The translations under genes and the position numbers were made by a program. From an uncultured Fimbriimonadales bacterium (GTDB lineage Bacteria; Armatimonadota; Fimbriimonadia; Fimbriimonadales; GBS-DC), in NCBI GenBank assembly GCA_937934465.1, contig CALGZO010000070.1, forward strand, positions 1 to 5,421: 5,421 bases of DNA, given 5' to 3'. This document shows, one piece after another, positions 1 to 5,421 of this stretch. The notes beneath the pieces are model-generated. The model did not search any database and was not told the DNA's origin. It saw nothing but the letters and a program-made list of their open reading frames with translations. Within the stretch, counting starts at the first letter, position 1. Every line of letters starts with the position of its first letter.

Positions 1-423
1 CGCCTGCGCCGATTCCAACACGGCAACGCCGTCGGGCAGGAGTAGCCATTCCGCCGTGAGCGGGCGTCCGAGCGCGTCGTGAACTTGTGTCGGGATGCGT
101 TGAGCGTTGGGGAAATGGTAGTGCCAGACATCGAGCCAGCCTGTGCCGCCGTCGGCAATTGGGCAGAGGTCGAGTTCGTCGGCGGGGACGCCCCCTGTGG
201 CTTGGACATTCTTGTCCAAGCACGCTTCGTCGGCGGGGACGCCGACGCTACGCGATGGGTTTGTCGGCGGGACGCCGACGCTACGCGATGGGTTTGTCGG
301 CGGGACGCTGACGCTACGCGCGGGGTTTGTCGGCGGGACACCAGCGCTACGCGCGATAATCTCGGTCGCTTCGATGGGCGAGAGTGTACCTTTGTAGGCG
401 GTCGGGGCAATCAGCAGGCGCAT
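1..423 (-). CDS. Glycerate kinase (GarK/GlxK family), N-terminal part, with in-frame repeat insertion
   Basis: The gene starts at 423 and is cut by the left edge, leaving 141 residues with no stop. The first 24 residues (MRLLIAPTAYKGTLSPIEAT, then EIIA) match the N-terminus of the glycerate kinase family, whose usual form is M-x-IVIAPDSFKGSLS. From residue 84 the family pattern resumes: LDLCPIADGG (84-93), ALGRPLTAEW (117-126), then a strand ending in VLESAQA, equivalent to the family's IEMAAA. The family phosphorylates D-glycerate with ATP, usually to 2-phosphoglycerate, in the cytoplasm. Residues 25 to about 83 are built from an 11-residue repeat (VPPTNPSRSVG) and a 17-residue module encoded by DNA repeats; family members have only about 12-15 residues here. 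The insert falls between helix 1 and strand 2, a place where a loop could be tolerated. A GGAG ribosome site (430-433) lies 6 nt before the ATG, inside the end of the RDD gene; the gap to that gene's stop is 3 nt. The family is quite sure; whether the enzyme still works is unknown. Confidence 0.85.
   Translation of the reverse strand, partial: MRLLIAPTAYKGTLSPIEATEIIARSAGVPPTNPARSVSVPPTNPSRSVGVPPTNPSRSVGVPADEACLDKNVQATGGVPADELDLCPIADGGTGWLDVWHYHFPNAQRIPTQVHDALGRPLTAEWLLLPDGVAVLESAQA
178..355. repeat. Palindromic repeat cluster inside the glycerate kinase gene
   Basis: Four tandem units begin with GTCGGCGGGA or GTCGGCGGGGA at 229 (34 bp), 263 (33 bp), 296 (33 bp) and 329 (about 27 bp, degenerate). 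A further copy of the unit head lies at 178-190, separated from the array by a different 38-bp segment. Each intact unit opens with a hairpin, GTCGGCG-GG(G)A-CGCCGAC, followed by GCTACGCGATGGGTTT or a variant. Units 1 and 2 are nearly identical; units 3 and 4 have diverged, unit 3 with CGCTGAC and unit 4 with CACCAGC in the right arm. The unit length is a multiple of three, and the cluster reads through in frame with the gene on the - strand. It looks like a small interspersed palindromic element, possibly one repeated many times in this genome, but that cannot be seen from one window. Confidence 0.9.
201..220. repeat. Perfect 8-bp inverted repeat within the repeat cluster
   Basis: CTTGGACA (201-208) and TGTCCAAG (213-220) are exact reverse complements around a TTCT loop. 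The hairpin sits in the middle of the 51-bp module (178-228) bounded by two copies of TTCGTCGGCGGGGACGCC (175-192 and 226-243). On the coding strand the module gives GVPADEACLDKNVQAT. It is a second sequence type within the same insertion, distinct from the 33-bp unit. Confidence 0.85.
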
Positions 424-426
424 GGG

Positions 427-1221
427 CTACTCCAGCCTGCCGCGCTCGCGAGCGTAGCGCGTCGCAATCGCTTCCAGAATGCCCTCCGTTGCGGCAGGCG
501 GCTGTTCGGGCATGCCCAACGGCTCCCGCAGGCGTTGATACAGTTCCCACGCCAGCCGCTCGCGCGCGTCGGGGTTCAACTGCTCGCGCCGATCCAGAAA
601 CGCACGCAGGGCGCGGTACTCGCTGGGGCTAATCGGCAACAGCGGCGGCAGGTGGAACTCCAGCGGATGGGGCGTACTGCTCACCTGCGTCAGCGCTTCC
701 AACTGCGGCGGCGGCGTGCGACGCTCCTTAATCACAAATGTACCCGCCAGCATATCGCCCAACCGCTGCCCATAGGGGTTGAAAAACGCCAGCAGACCTG
801 CCACGCTGTAGCACACGATACACAACGGGAAGGCGTCCACCAAGCGCACCAACTCGCGTATCAGCACGGCAGTCGGCGTCACTGGCGTTCCCTCCAGCAT
901 TATCACGCGCAAGCCGAACGCCCGCTTCGCTGGCGTCTGACCGTTCCAGAAAATCTCGAACACCATATAGTAGGCAAACCACAGAATGTACGCGAAGAAA
1001 ATCAGCCCTGCAATCAGCCAGCCCTCGCCAATCACGCTGTAGAGGCTGGAGATGGTTTGCGTTGTCTCCTCCAGGAGCGCGAGCAGCACGCCCACCACGC
1101 CTACAAGCGTCAGCACCAGCAGGTCGTCCAGCACCGCCGCCAGCGCACGCGAGCCTAACCCCGCAATCTCGTAGCGTATCTCGACCTTCTCAGGGCTTTG
1201 CAGCACGAACTCGTAAGGCAT
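427..1221 (-). CDS. RDD-family membrane protein
   Basis: This 264-residue protein carries an RDD domain at about residues 18-165. The name-giving Arg and two Asp are visible as R25 and D32-D33 (SRALAAVLDDLL). Other family marks are NGQTPAKRAFGLRV (93-106), IRELVRLVD (121-129) and QRLGDMLAGTFVI (152-164). Hydrophobic segments lie near 31-52, 66-90 and 131-147, so it should sit in the cytoplasmic membrane. Family roles are mostly unknown; some members have been linked to ion transport. After the domain comes a hydrophilic tail of about 95 residues, proline-rich at first, then a charged helical stretch (SEYRALRAFLDRREQLNPDA, residues 200-219, and on to about 235) as seen in other bacterial RDD proteins. 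The start is supported by GGAGG at 1230-1234, 8 nt before the ATG. The upstream gene's TAA directly abuts this ATG (TAAATG), so translation is probably coupled. Family assignment is firm; transported substrate, if any, is unknown. Confidence 0.9.
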   Translation of the reverse strand: MPYEFVLQSPEKVEIRYEIAGLGSRALAAVLDDLLVLTLVGVVGVLLALLEETTQTISSLYSVIGEGWLIAGLIFFAYILWFAYYMVFEIFWNGQTPAKRAFGLRVIMLEGTPVTPTAVLIRELVRLVDAFPLCIVCYSVAGLLAFFNPYGQRLGDMLAGTFVIKERRTPPPQLEALTQVSSTPHPLEFHLPPLLPISPSEYRALRAFLDRREQLNPDARERLAWELYQRLREPLGMPEQPPAATEGILEAIATRYARERGRLE

Positions 1222-1830
1222 TTAGGATTCCTCCACTGCTTGGCTGCCCTCGATCGCAAGACGCAGCCCGCCGAATAGAACCGTCACGGGCAGGCTGAAG
1301 CCCGGCAGCAACGCTTCACAACTGAGCGTATCCCCCTCGTGAAGAACCTGTATCGGCTGATTGGGCTGATACACCTCAACCCTGCGCCCTTGGGGGTCAA
1401 TCACCCAGACCACCGCCGTGCCCGCTTGCAGTAGCTCATCGACTTTGTCGCGCACTTCGGAGTAGGAGTCGTTCGGCGAGACAATCTCGATGGCTAAGTC
1501 GGGCGCGATCTCCAAAAAGGCGTTGGGATACGGCTCTGGCAGGCGTTCTTTGCGGATGAAGGCGACATCGGGCGCACGCACCGATGCGCGTCCGTCAGGA
1601 TAGCGTATCACGAACCCTGTCTCTGTGACGACCTCGCCCAGGTAGCGTTGTATGTGCGCTTGATAGTTCATTAGCTGCGCGCCCATCCAGAGCGCAAGTC
1701 GCCCGTGGTCTAAGTTCACAGGCATCTTCTCCCTCGCCTCGCCGCGCACGAGTTCACGCGGCTTGCCGTCCGCGCAGAGCCGCCAGAACTCCTCCACGGT
1801 CATGGGCTTCGCAGGCGCGACGCTGGTCAT
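1222..1830 (-). CDS. Uma2-family (DUF820) PD-(D/E)XK nuclease-fold protein
   Basis: This 202-residue protein has the full length and layout of the Uma2 family, which has a restriction-endonuclease-like fold. Visible marks are MTVEEFWRL (10-18), ELVRGE (26-31), APDVAFI (86-92, Asp88), LAIEIVSPND (112-121, Glu115), RDKVDELLQAG (127-137, Lys129) and VVWVIDPQGRRVEVY (140-154). Asp88, Glu115 and Lys129 are the likely active-site residues by family analogy. Nuclease activity is predicted from the fold; the biological role of these proteins, which are abundant in cyanobacteria and some other phyla, is unsettled. The start at 1830 has GGTGAG only 3 nt upstream, which is tight; an internal ATG at 1803 would remove nine residues and has no better ribosome site. 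The frame stays open further upstream but that part overlaps the C11 gene and has no family similarity, so I left it out. It lies 23 nt after the C11 gene and directly abuts the RDD gene. Confidence 0.88.
   Translation of the reverse strand: MTSVAPAKPMTVEEFWRLCADGKPRELVRGEAREKMPVNLDHGRLALWMGAQLMNYQAHIQRYLGEVVTETGFVIRYPDGRASVRAPDVAFIRKERLPEPYPNAFLEIAPDLAIEIVSPNDSYSEVRDKVDELLQAGTAVVWVIDPQGRRVEVYQPNQPIQVLHEGDTLSCEALLPGFSLPVTVLFGGLRLAIEGSQAVEES
1230..1234 (-). promoter_or_regulatory. Ribosome-binding site of the RDD gene
   Basis: GGAGG on the - strand, 8 nt before the ATG at 1221, lies inside the last codons of the Uma2 gene. It fixes the RDD start and is the strongest Shine-Dalgarno sequence in the window, in contrast to the two divergent first genes, which have none. 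Confidence 0.75.
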
Positions 1831-1853
1831 ACGCTCACCGTGAGTATCATACC

Positions 1854-3131
1854 CTACGGCGCAACTTGGAGCCACTCGTCCCAGCGCGTCGCACGCGCAA
1901 GCGCGGTGTTGCTGTAGCGACCCAGATAGCCCCCTGAGTCGGGATAGTAGATCGATAGCCCGTAGGAGTGGAACACGCGCGAGTCGCGGCGCACATCGCG
2001 ATTGTTGGCAATCACGGCTTGCTGGAGCGCGGCGTGGAGCGCGTCCACCCGTTGCGCCAGTTCCGAATCGCCTGTATACTGCTTGATGAGCGACGCCACA
2101 TGCCACAAGTCGCGATATTCGGGGTAGGTGGAGTAGTTTTGCGCGTCTTGGCGGGCGCGCCCCAGCGAGGTCGCGTACAAGCTGCGCTTCTGGATTAGGC
2201 TACCTGCCAGCCCATCCAGCGCGGCGGCGACATTCTCCAGCCGAGAGGCGTCCACCGCCGACTGCGTGATGTTGCGGTAGAACGGGTAGCTCGCGTGATA
2301 CCAGTTCACGAAGATGTTCGGGATTGCGCTCGCCCACTGCGCAGGTGGGATATCGGAGTTCTCCATGATGGGCTTAAGGATTTCGTGGTAGGGGTAGCCT
2401 TCGCCGGGCGGGCTTTCCTCCGAACCGACGATGTAGCGAGCGATGTTGCGACACTCATACGCCACCTCCAGCATCTGCATCAGCGAGGCGTCGAACAGCA
2501 GCACATCCATCATAGGGTCGGCGGAGGTGGGTCGGATGGCGGTGGGCAGCTCCCAGATTTTGATGCTCGTGCCCAGTTCGTCGTCGAACGAGACGGCGCG
2601 CCCACGAATCGCCGCGCGTGAACGCCAGCCAGAGCCGTGATTCCAAATCACCAGCGCGTATCGGTCGGCAGGGTAGGTCGCCCGCGCCCACCGAACGAAC
2701 TCGCGCAAGGTCTCAGCGCTGCCCATGTCCACGCCTTGCCCCAGGTCTTCCAGCAAGCGCGAGTTAATCCGCTGCGTATCTGTATCATATTGAACCAGAT
2801 AGCGGCGCGTGCCTGTCCAGCTGTTTTCGGGCGCGAAGCGCGCCGCGCGTTTCCACTGCACCACCACGCGCACATTCGGGTTTGTCTGAGCCTGCTCCAT
2901 CTGGTTCAGGTTCAGCTCGCTGTAGTCGTCGAGGTCGTTCGCGGCGTTCAGGAAGACCATCACGGTCCAAGTGAGCGCGCCGCGCCCGCTGGGGGGCGGT
3001 GGGGTATCGGAGTTGCGCGGCGCGGTCGATGCCCAAGGACTGCCGCAACTCGCCAAGAACGGAGCGAACAAAATCAGCGCAAGTAAGCCCAAAGCGCCGC
3101 CCAGTGTCCGTTTTCGTGTCATCGAGTCCAT
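1854..3131 (-). CDS. Clostripain-family (C11) cysteine peptidase-like lipoprotein, nucleophile Cys replaced by Ser
   Basis: This 425-residue protein starts with a lipoprotein signal: basic MTRKR, a hydrophobic stretch (10-27) and the lipobox L26-A27-S28-C29. A Pro/Ser-rich linker (33-50) leads into a clostripain-family domain. Family marks are TWTVMVFLNAANDLDDY (54-70), ALVIWNHGSGW (159-169, catalytic His165), LLFDASLMQMLEVAYE (211-226), and EESPPGEGYPYHEIL (238-252). C11 peptidases normally have FDACLM, with Cys as nucleophile after the His; here the codon at 2484-2486 is TCG, giving Ser216. The protein may be an inactive relative or a serine variant. It should be anchored by lipid on the outer face of the inner membrane or on the outer membrane. 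The start at 3131 has AAGG 7 nt upstream; ATG at 3122 (MTRKR) is possible and would not change the signal. The permease stop lies 14 nt upstream, so co-expression is likely. The substrate is unknown. Confidence 0.88.
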   Translation of the reverse strand: MDSMTRKRTLGGALGLLALILFAPFLASCGSPWASTAPRNSDTPPPPSGRGALTWTVMVFLNAANDLDDYSELNLNQMEQAQTNPNVRVVVQWKRAARFAPENSWTGTRRYLVQYDTDTQRINSRLLEDLGQGVDMGSAETLREFVRWARATYPADRYALVIWNHGSGWRSRAAIRGRAVSFDDELGTSIKIWELPTAIRPTSADPMMDVLLFDASLMQMLEVAYECRNIARYIVGSEESPPGEGYPYHEILKPIMENSDIPPAQWASAIPNIFVNWYHASYPFYRNITQSAVDASRLENVAAALDGLAGSLIQKRSLYATSLGRARQDAQNYSTYPEYRDLWHVASLIKQYTGDSELAQRVDALHAALQQAVIANNRDVRRDSRVFHSYGLSIYYPDSGGYLGRYSNTALARATRWDEWLQVAP

Positions 3132-3145
3132 AAGTGTACCTTGAG

Positions 3146-4258
3146 TTAGACGGCTCGCTCCTTCTGGCGTATCAGCCACAGGGCGAGCGCGGCGCCCAGC
3201 AGGTTGGGCAGGCTACTGGCGAGCAGCGGGTCCAGCGCGCCGCGCCCCAGAATCACCAAGTAGCGCGCCATCACCCAGTAGACGAAGATGATTGCCACAC
3301 TCAGCGCGAAACCGCTGGCAGGGCTGGAACGCTGCGCTCGCACACCCAGCGGCGCGCCCAGCAACGCGAAAATCAAACTCGCCAGCGGCACATTAATCTT
3401 GTTATACAGCTCCACCGTGAGTTGCCGTATCTGCGCCTCGTCCGCGCCCTCGCGCCTGAAAAACTCGATCTGCTCGCGCAGCTGCCGAAACGAGCGTTCG
3501 TCTACATTTGTCAGCAACGCCTCGATTTGGACAGGGGTGCGTCGGATGGCGATATTGTCTGTCGGCTCGGCGCGGAACACCACGAACGAGGCATACTGCC
3601 CCTGCGCGGTGCGGAGCCAGCCGTCGTAGAGCGTCCACTGCGCCTCGCCGTCCCAGCGCGCCCGCGCAGCGTACAACACCACCTCTGGCGCGCGCTGCGA
3701 ACCCGTGCTGTACTTAATCAGCGTCAGCTGATACAGCTCCTGCGTTTGCGCGTCGCGCCCGCCTGCCACAATCACATACGAATCCAGCCTGCCCTCGCGA
3801 AACTGGGGGAAGCCGAACGCCTGCTGCTCAGTGAGGCTGAGCTGCTCCAAGATAGCCGCGCGAATCTGCGCTGCGCGCTCGGTCGCCCAAGGCACCAGCG
3901 TCTCGTTGAACGCAATCGCCGCGAGGCTCACCACGAGACTCAGCCAGAACACAGGCGCAAGCACGCGACGCAAACTCACTCCCGCCGCGCGTATCGCTGT
4001 AATCTCCCAGTCCGACGAGAGCCGTCCGAACCCCAGCAGCGTCGCCAGCAGCATCCCCATCGGCAGCGTGCGCACCGCGATTTGAGGCAAATAGAGCAGC
4101 GCGAGCTCAATCACCAAGCCCAAAGGCGCGCCCTTGGTCGCGTACTCCGTAATCATAAACACATAGCCCCCCGCAAACACCAGCGCAGTGAACAATCCCA
4201 CGCCGAACAGCAACGGGGGCAGCAGCTCGCGTAGTATCAGCCAATCCAGCAGGCGCAT
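3146..4258 (-). CDS. LptF/LptG (YjgP/YjgQ) family permease
   Basis: This 370-residue protein has the normal length and architecture of LptF/LptG permeases, which form the membrane part of the LptB2FG ABC transporter that extracts lipopolysaccharide from the inner membrane. Hydrophobic segments lie near 12-36, 47-76, 98-118, 290-306, 315-337 and 345-364, giving the family's three N-terminal and three C-terminal membrane helices around a periplasmic beta-jellyroll-like domain (about 120-285). Family marks include GFGRLSSDWEITAIRAAGVS (76-95), the coupling region to the ATPase, plus FNETLVPWA (117-125), and ELYNKINVPLASLIFALLGA (283-302). Whether it is LptF or LptG cannot be told from sequence alone. 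It is the first gene of the leftward cluster; no ribosome-binding site precedes the ATG, and a -10 element sits 7 nt before it. No LptB ATPase, LptC or partner permease is in the window, so they must be encoded elsewhere. Confidence 0.92.
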   Translation of the reverse strand: MRLLDWLILRELLPPLLFGVGLFTALVFAGGYVFMITEYATKGAPLGLVIELALLYLPQIAVRTLPMGMLLATLLGFGRLSSDWEITAIRAAGVSLRRVLAPVFWLSLVVSLAAIAFNETLVPWATERAAQIRAAILEQLSLTEQQAFGFPQFREGRLDSYVIVAGGRDAQTQELYQLTLIKYSTGSQRAPEVVLYAARARWDGEAQWTLYDGWLRTAQGQYASFVVFRAEPTDNIAIRRTPVQIEALLTNVDERSFRQLREQIEFFRREGADEAQIRQLTVELYNKINVPLASLIFALLGAPLGVRAQRSSPASGFALSVAIIFVYWVMARYLVILGRGALDPLLASSLPNLLGAALALWLIRQKERAV

Positions 4259-4265
4259 CGGAATA

Positions 4266-4271
4266 AGGATA
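4266..4271 (-). promoter_or_regulatory. Possible -10 element of the leftward cluster (TATCCT)
   Basis: On the - strand TATCCT is preceded by GCAGG, exactly like the TATAAT of argH, and ends 7 nt before the permease ATG. No Shine-Dalgarno sequence is present and no clear -35 is seen. It matches TATAAT at four of six positions. It would make the permease mRNA leaderless. Position and shared context are the evidence; the match itself is weak. Confidence 0.45.
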
Positions 4272-4292
4272 CCTGCCCATCGTCGCAGGTAT
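4269..4292. promoter_or_regulatory. Perfect 8-bp dyad between the divergent genes (candidate operator)
   Basis: ATACCTGC (4269-4276) and GCAGGTAT (4285-4292) are exact reverse complements around an 8-bp centre (CCATCGTC). The outer ends run into both -10 elements. Centre-to-centre half-site spacing is 16 bp, about one and a half helix turns. A dimeric regulator bound here would cover both promoters; alternatively the symmetry reflects two promoters of the same class placed back to back. It does not resemble the known E. coli ArgR box. Confidence 0.5.
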
Positions 4293-4295
4293 AAT
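4290..4295 (+). promoter_or_regulatory. -10 element of argH (TATAAT), probably giving a leaderless mRNA
   Basis: A perfect TATAAT ends 8 nt before the argH ATG, so transcription should begin at or within a few bases of the start codon. No good -35 hexamer is visible at 16-18 bp upstream (the place reads GGATAC), and there is no Shine-Dalgarno sequence. A -10 element 6-8 nt before the start codon is the known arrangement of leaderless genes in several bacterial phyla. Confidence 0.65.
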
Positions 4296-4303
4296 TCGGC
4301 GCG

Positions 4304-5421
4304 ATGCTAATCCCAGAGACGCCTAAGATGTGGGGCGGACGGTTTGAAGGCGACCTCTCGCCCGAAGCGCAAGCCTATTCCTACTCGCTGCAACACGATG
4401 TGCGCCTGTGGAAGCAGGAGCTGCACGCCAGCGCCGCACACGCCCGAATGATGGGCATCACGGGCATGCTCAGCCCCCACGAGGCGAACCGAATCGTGGA
4501 CGCCCTGCTCGAAATCCACGCCGAAATCGAGACAGGCGAATGGCTCCCCTTTGACGAGTATGAAGATATCCACACCGCGATAGAGGCGCGCCTGTACGAG
4601 AAAATCGGCGCGCTGGCGGGCAAACTGCACACGGGGCGCAGCCGCAACGACTTGGTGGCGACCGAAGTGCGGATGTGGCTACGCGAGCGCACCACCGACC
4701 TCGCCCGCGCCTTGCTCGCCCTGTGCCACCAACTCATGCAACTCGCCGAGCAGCACTCACACACGCTCCTGCCCGGACTGACCCATCAGCAGCATGCGCA
4801 GCCCGTGACGCTGGGGCATCATCTGATGGCGCATGGCTGGGCGTTCATACGCGACCTATCGCGTCTGGCGCACGCAGGCGACCGCATGAACCTTTGCCCG
4901 CTCGGCGCAGGCGCGCTGTCGGGCACAACTTTCCCCATCGACCGCGAACTGCTCGCCGCCGAACTCGGATTCGCCATGCCCGCGCCCAACAGCATGGACG
5001 CCGTGTCCGACCGCGACTTCATCGCCGAGTACCTATTCGTGTCCGCGCTGCTGATGGTGCATCTCAGCCGCCTGGCGCAGGAGCTGATACTCTGGAGTAC
5101 CCCCGAATACGGCTTCGTGGAGCTCTCGGACGAACACACTACAGGCAGCAGCATGATGCCCCAGAAGAAGAACCCCGACATCGCCGAGCTGATTCGCGGG
5201 CGCAGCGCGCTCGCAATCGGCAACCTGACGAGCATGCTCGCGCTGCTGAAGGCGCTGCCCCTAACCTACAACCGCGACCTGCAGGACGATAAGCCGTTGC
5301 TGTTCGCCACGCTGGACACTGTAATCCCCTCCGTGCGCTTGATGACCGCCATGTTGGAGAAGGCGCGCTGGGATACGGAGCGTATGCGCCGCGCCCTGCA
5401 GGGCGACTACTCCACCGCGAC
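4304..5421 (+). CDS. argH: Argininosuccinate lyase, C-terminus beyond the window
   Basis: The gene opens at 4304 and runs off the right edge after 372 codons; the family is usually about 460 residues. It catalyses L-argininosuccinate to L-arginine plus fumarate, the last step of arginine synthesis, as a cytoplasmic homotetramer of the fumarase/aspartase superfamily. Visible marks are KMWGGRF (8-14), EDIHTAIEARL (87-97), KLHTGRSRND (107-116), LTHQQHAQP (159-167, catalytic His161), SDRDF (235-239), and the superfamily signature GSSMMPQKKNPD (281-292), whose Ser283 matches the catalytic Ser of the mobile loop. All expected active-site motifs are present. ATG at 4328 (just before WGGRF) is an alternative start, but family members usually carry several residues before WGGRF, and 4304 sits 8 nt downstream of a perfect TATAAT. 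No ribosome-binding site is seen. Other arg genes are not in the window. Confidence 0.97.
   Translation, partial: MLIPETPKMWGGRFEGDLSPEAQAYSYSLQHDVRLWKQELHASAAHARMMGITGMLSPHEANRIVDALLEIHAEIETGEWLPFDEYEDIHTAIEARLYEKIGALAGKLHTGRSRNDLVATEVRMWLRERTTDLARALLALCHQLMQLAEQHSHTLLPGLTHQQHAQPVTLGHHLMAHGWAFIRDLSRLAHAGDRMNLCPLGAGALSGTTFPIDRELLAAELGFAMPAPNSMDAVSDRDFIAEYLFVSALLMVHLSRLAQELILWSTPEYGFVELSDEHTTGSSMMPQKKNPDIAELIRGRSALAIGNLTSMLALLKALPLTYNRDLQDDKPLLFATLDTVIPSVRLMTAMLEKARWDTERMRRALQGDYSTA

Noticed and set aside
178..355. CRISPR array
   Set aside because: The 33-bp units are tandem with no variable spacers between them, and they are translated in frame within a kinase gene.
178..355. Disruption making the glycerate kinase a pseudogene
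   Set aside because: The frame stays open through the whole insertion and family motifs resume in the same frame, so no break is visible in the part seen.
79..1158. Long open frame on the + strand (359 codons) across the repeat cluster and the RDD gene
   Set aside because: It is antisense to two genes with clear family motifs, has an Arg/Gln/His-rich composition typical of a GC-rich shadow frame, and shows no recognisable domain.
1829..1850. Seven-codon frame ATGATACTC...TGA just before the Uma2 start, overlapping it
   Set aside because: Too short to judge, with no ribosome site of its own; a chance occurrence or at most a coupling device.
1831..2106. N-terminal extension of the Uma2 frame by 92 codons
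   Set aside because: It overlaps the end of the C11 gene in another frame; family similarity begins only at about 1830, the normal Uma2 start.
3134..4234. Long open frame on the + strand (366 codons) opposite the permease gene
   Set aside because: It mirrors the LptF/LptG coding frame, is dominated by Arg, Gln and His, and has no family motif or ribosome site.

Overview
The window is a GC-rich, gene-dense bacterial segment with almost no intergenic space. An LPS-transport-type LptF/LptG permease and a lipoprotein signal indicate a diderm (outer-membrane) bacterium. Short palindromic GC-rich repeats, a Uma2 gene and likely leaderless promoters together resemble genomes of Armatimonadota or a similar thermophilic or deep-branching diderm phylum. 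That placement is inference and is low confidence.

Layout. A 45-bp divergent intergenic region (4259-4303) splits the window. To the right, on the + strand, argH (argininosuccinate lyase, last step of arginine synthesis) starts at 4304 and runs off the right edge. To the left, on the - strand, five genes run head to tail with gaps of 14, 23, 0 and 3 nt: an LptF/LptG-family permease (4258-3146), a clostripain-family (C11) lipoprotein (3131-1854), a Uma2-family PD-(D/E)XK protein (1830-1222), an RDD-family membrane protein (1221-427), and the N-terminal part of a glycerate kinase (423 to the left edge). The spacing suggests one transcript from the promoter next to argH. Three products are membrane or envelope proteins; the glycerate kinase and the Uma2 protein look like passengers rather than parts of one pathway.

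The most notable features are these. (1) The glycerate kinase gene carries a cluster of 33-bp palindromic repeats inserted in frame near its N-terminus, adding roughly 45-50 residues, much like the palindromic elements that insert into Rickettsia genes. (2) The C11 peptidase homologue keeps its catalytic His but has Ser in place of the nucleophile Cys. (3) The divergent intergenic region holds an 8-bp perfect dyad whose two ends run into -10 elements for the two directions, each 7-8 nt from its start codon, suggesting leaderless mRNAs for both argH and lptF.
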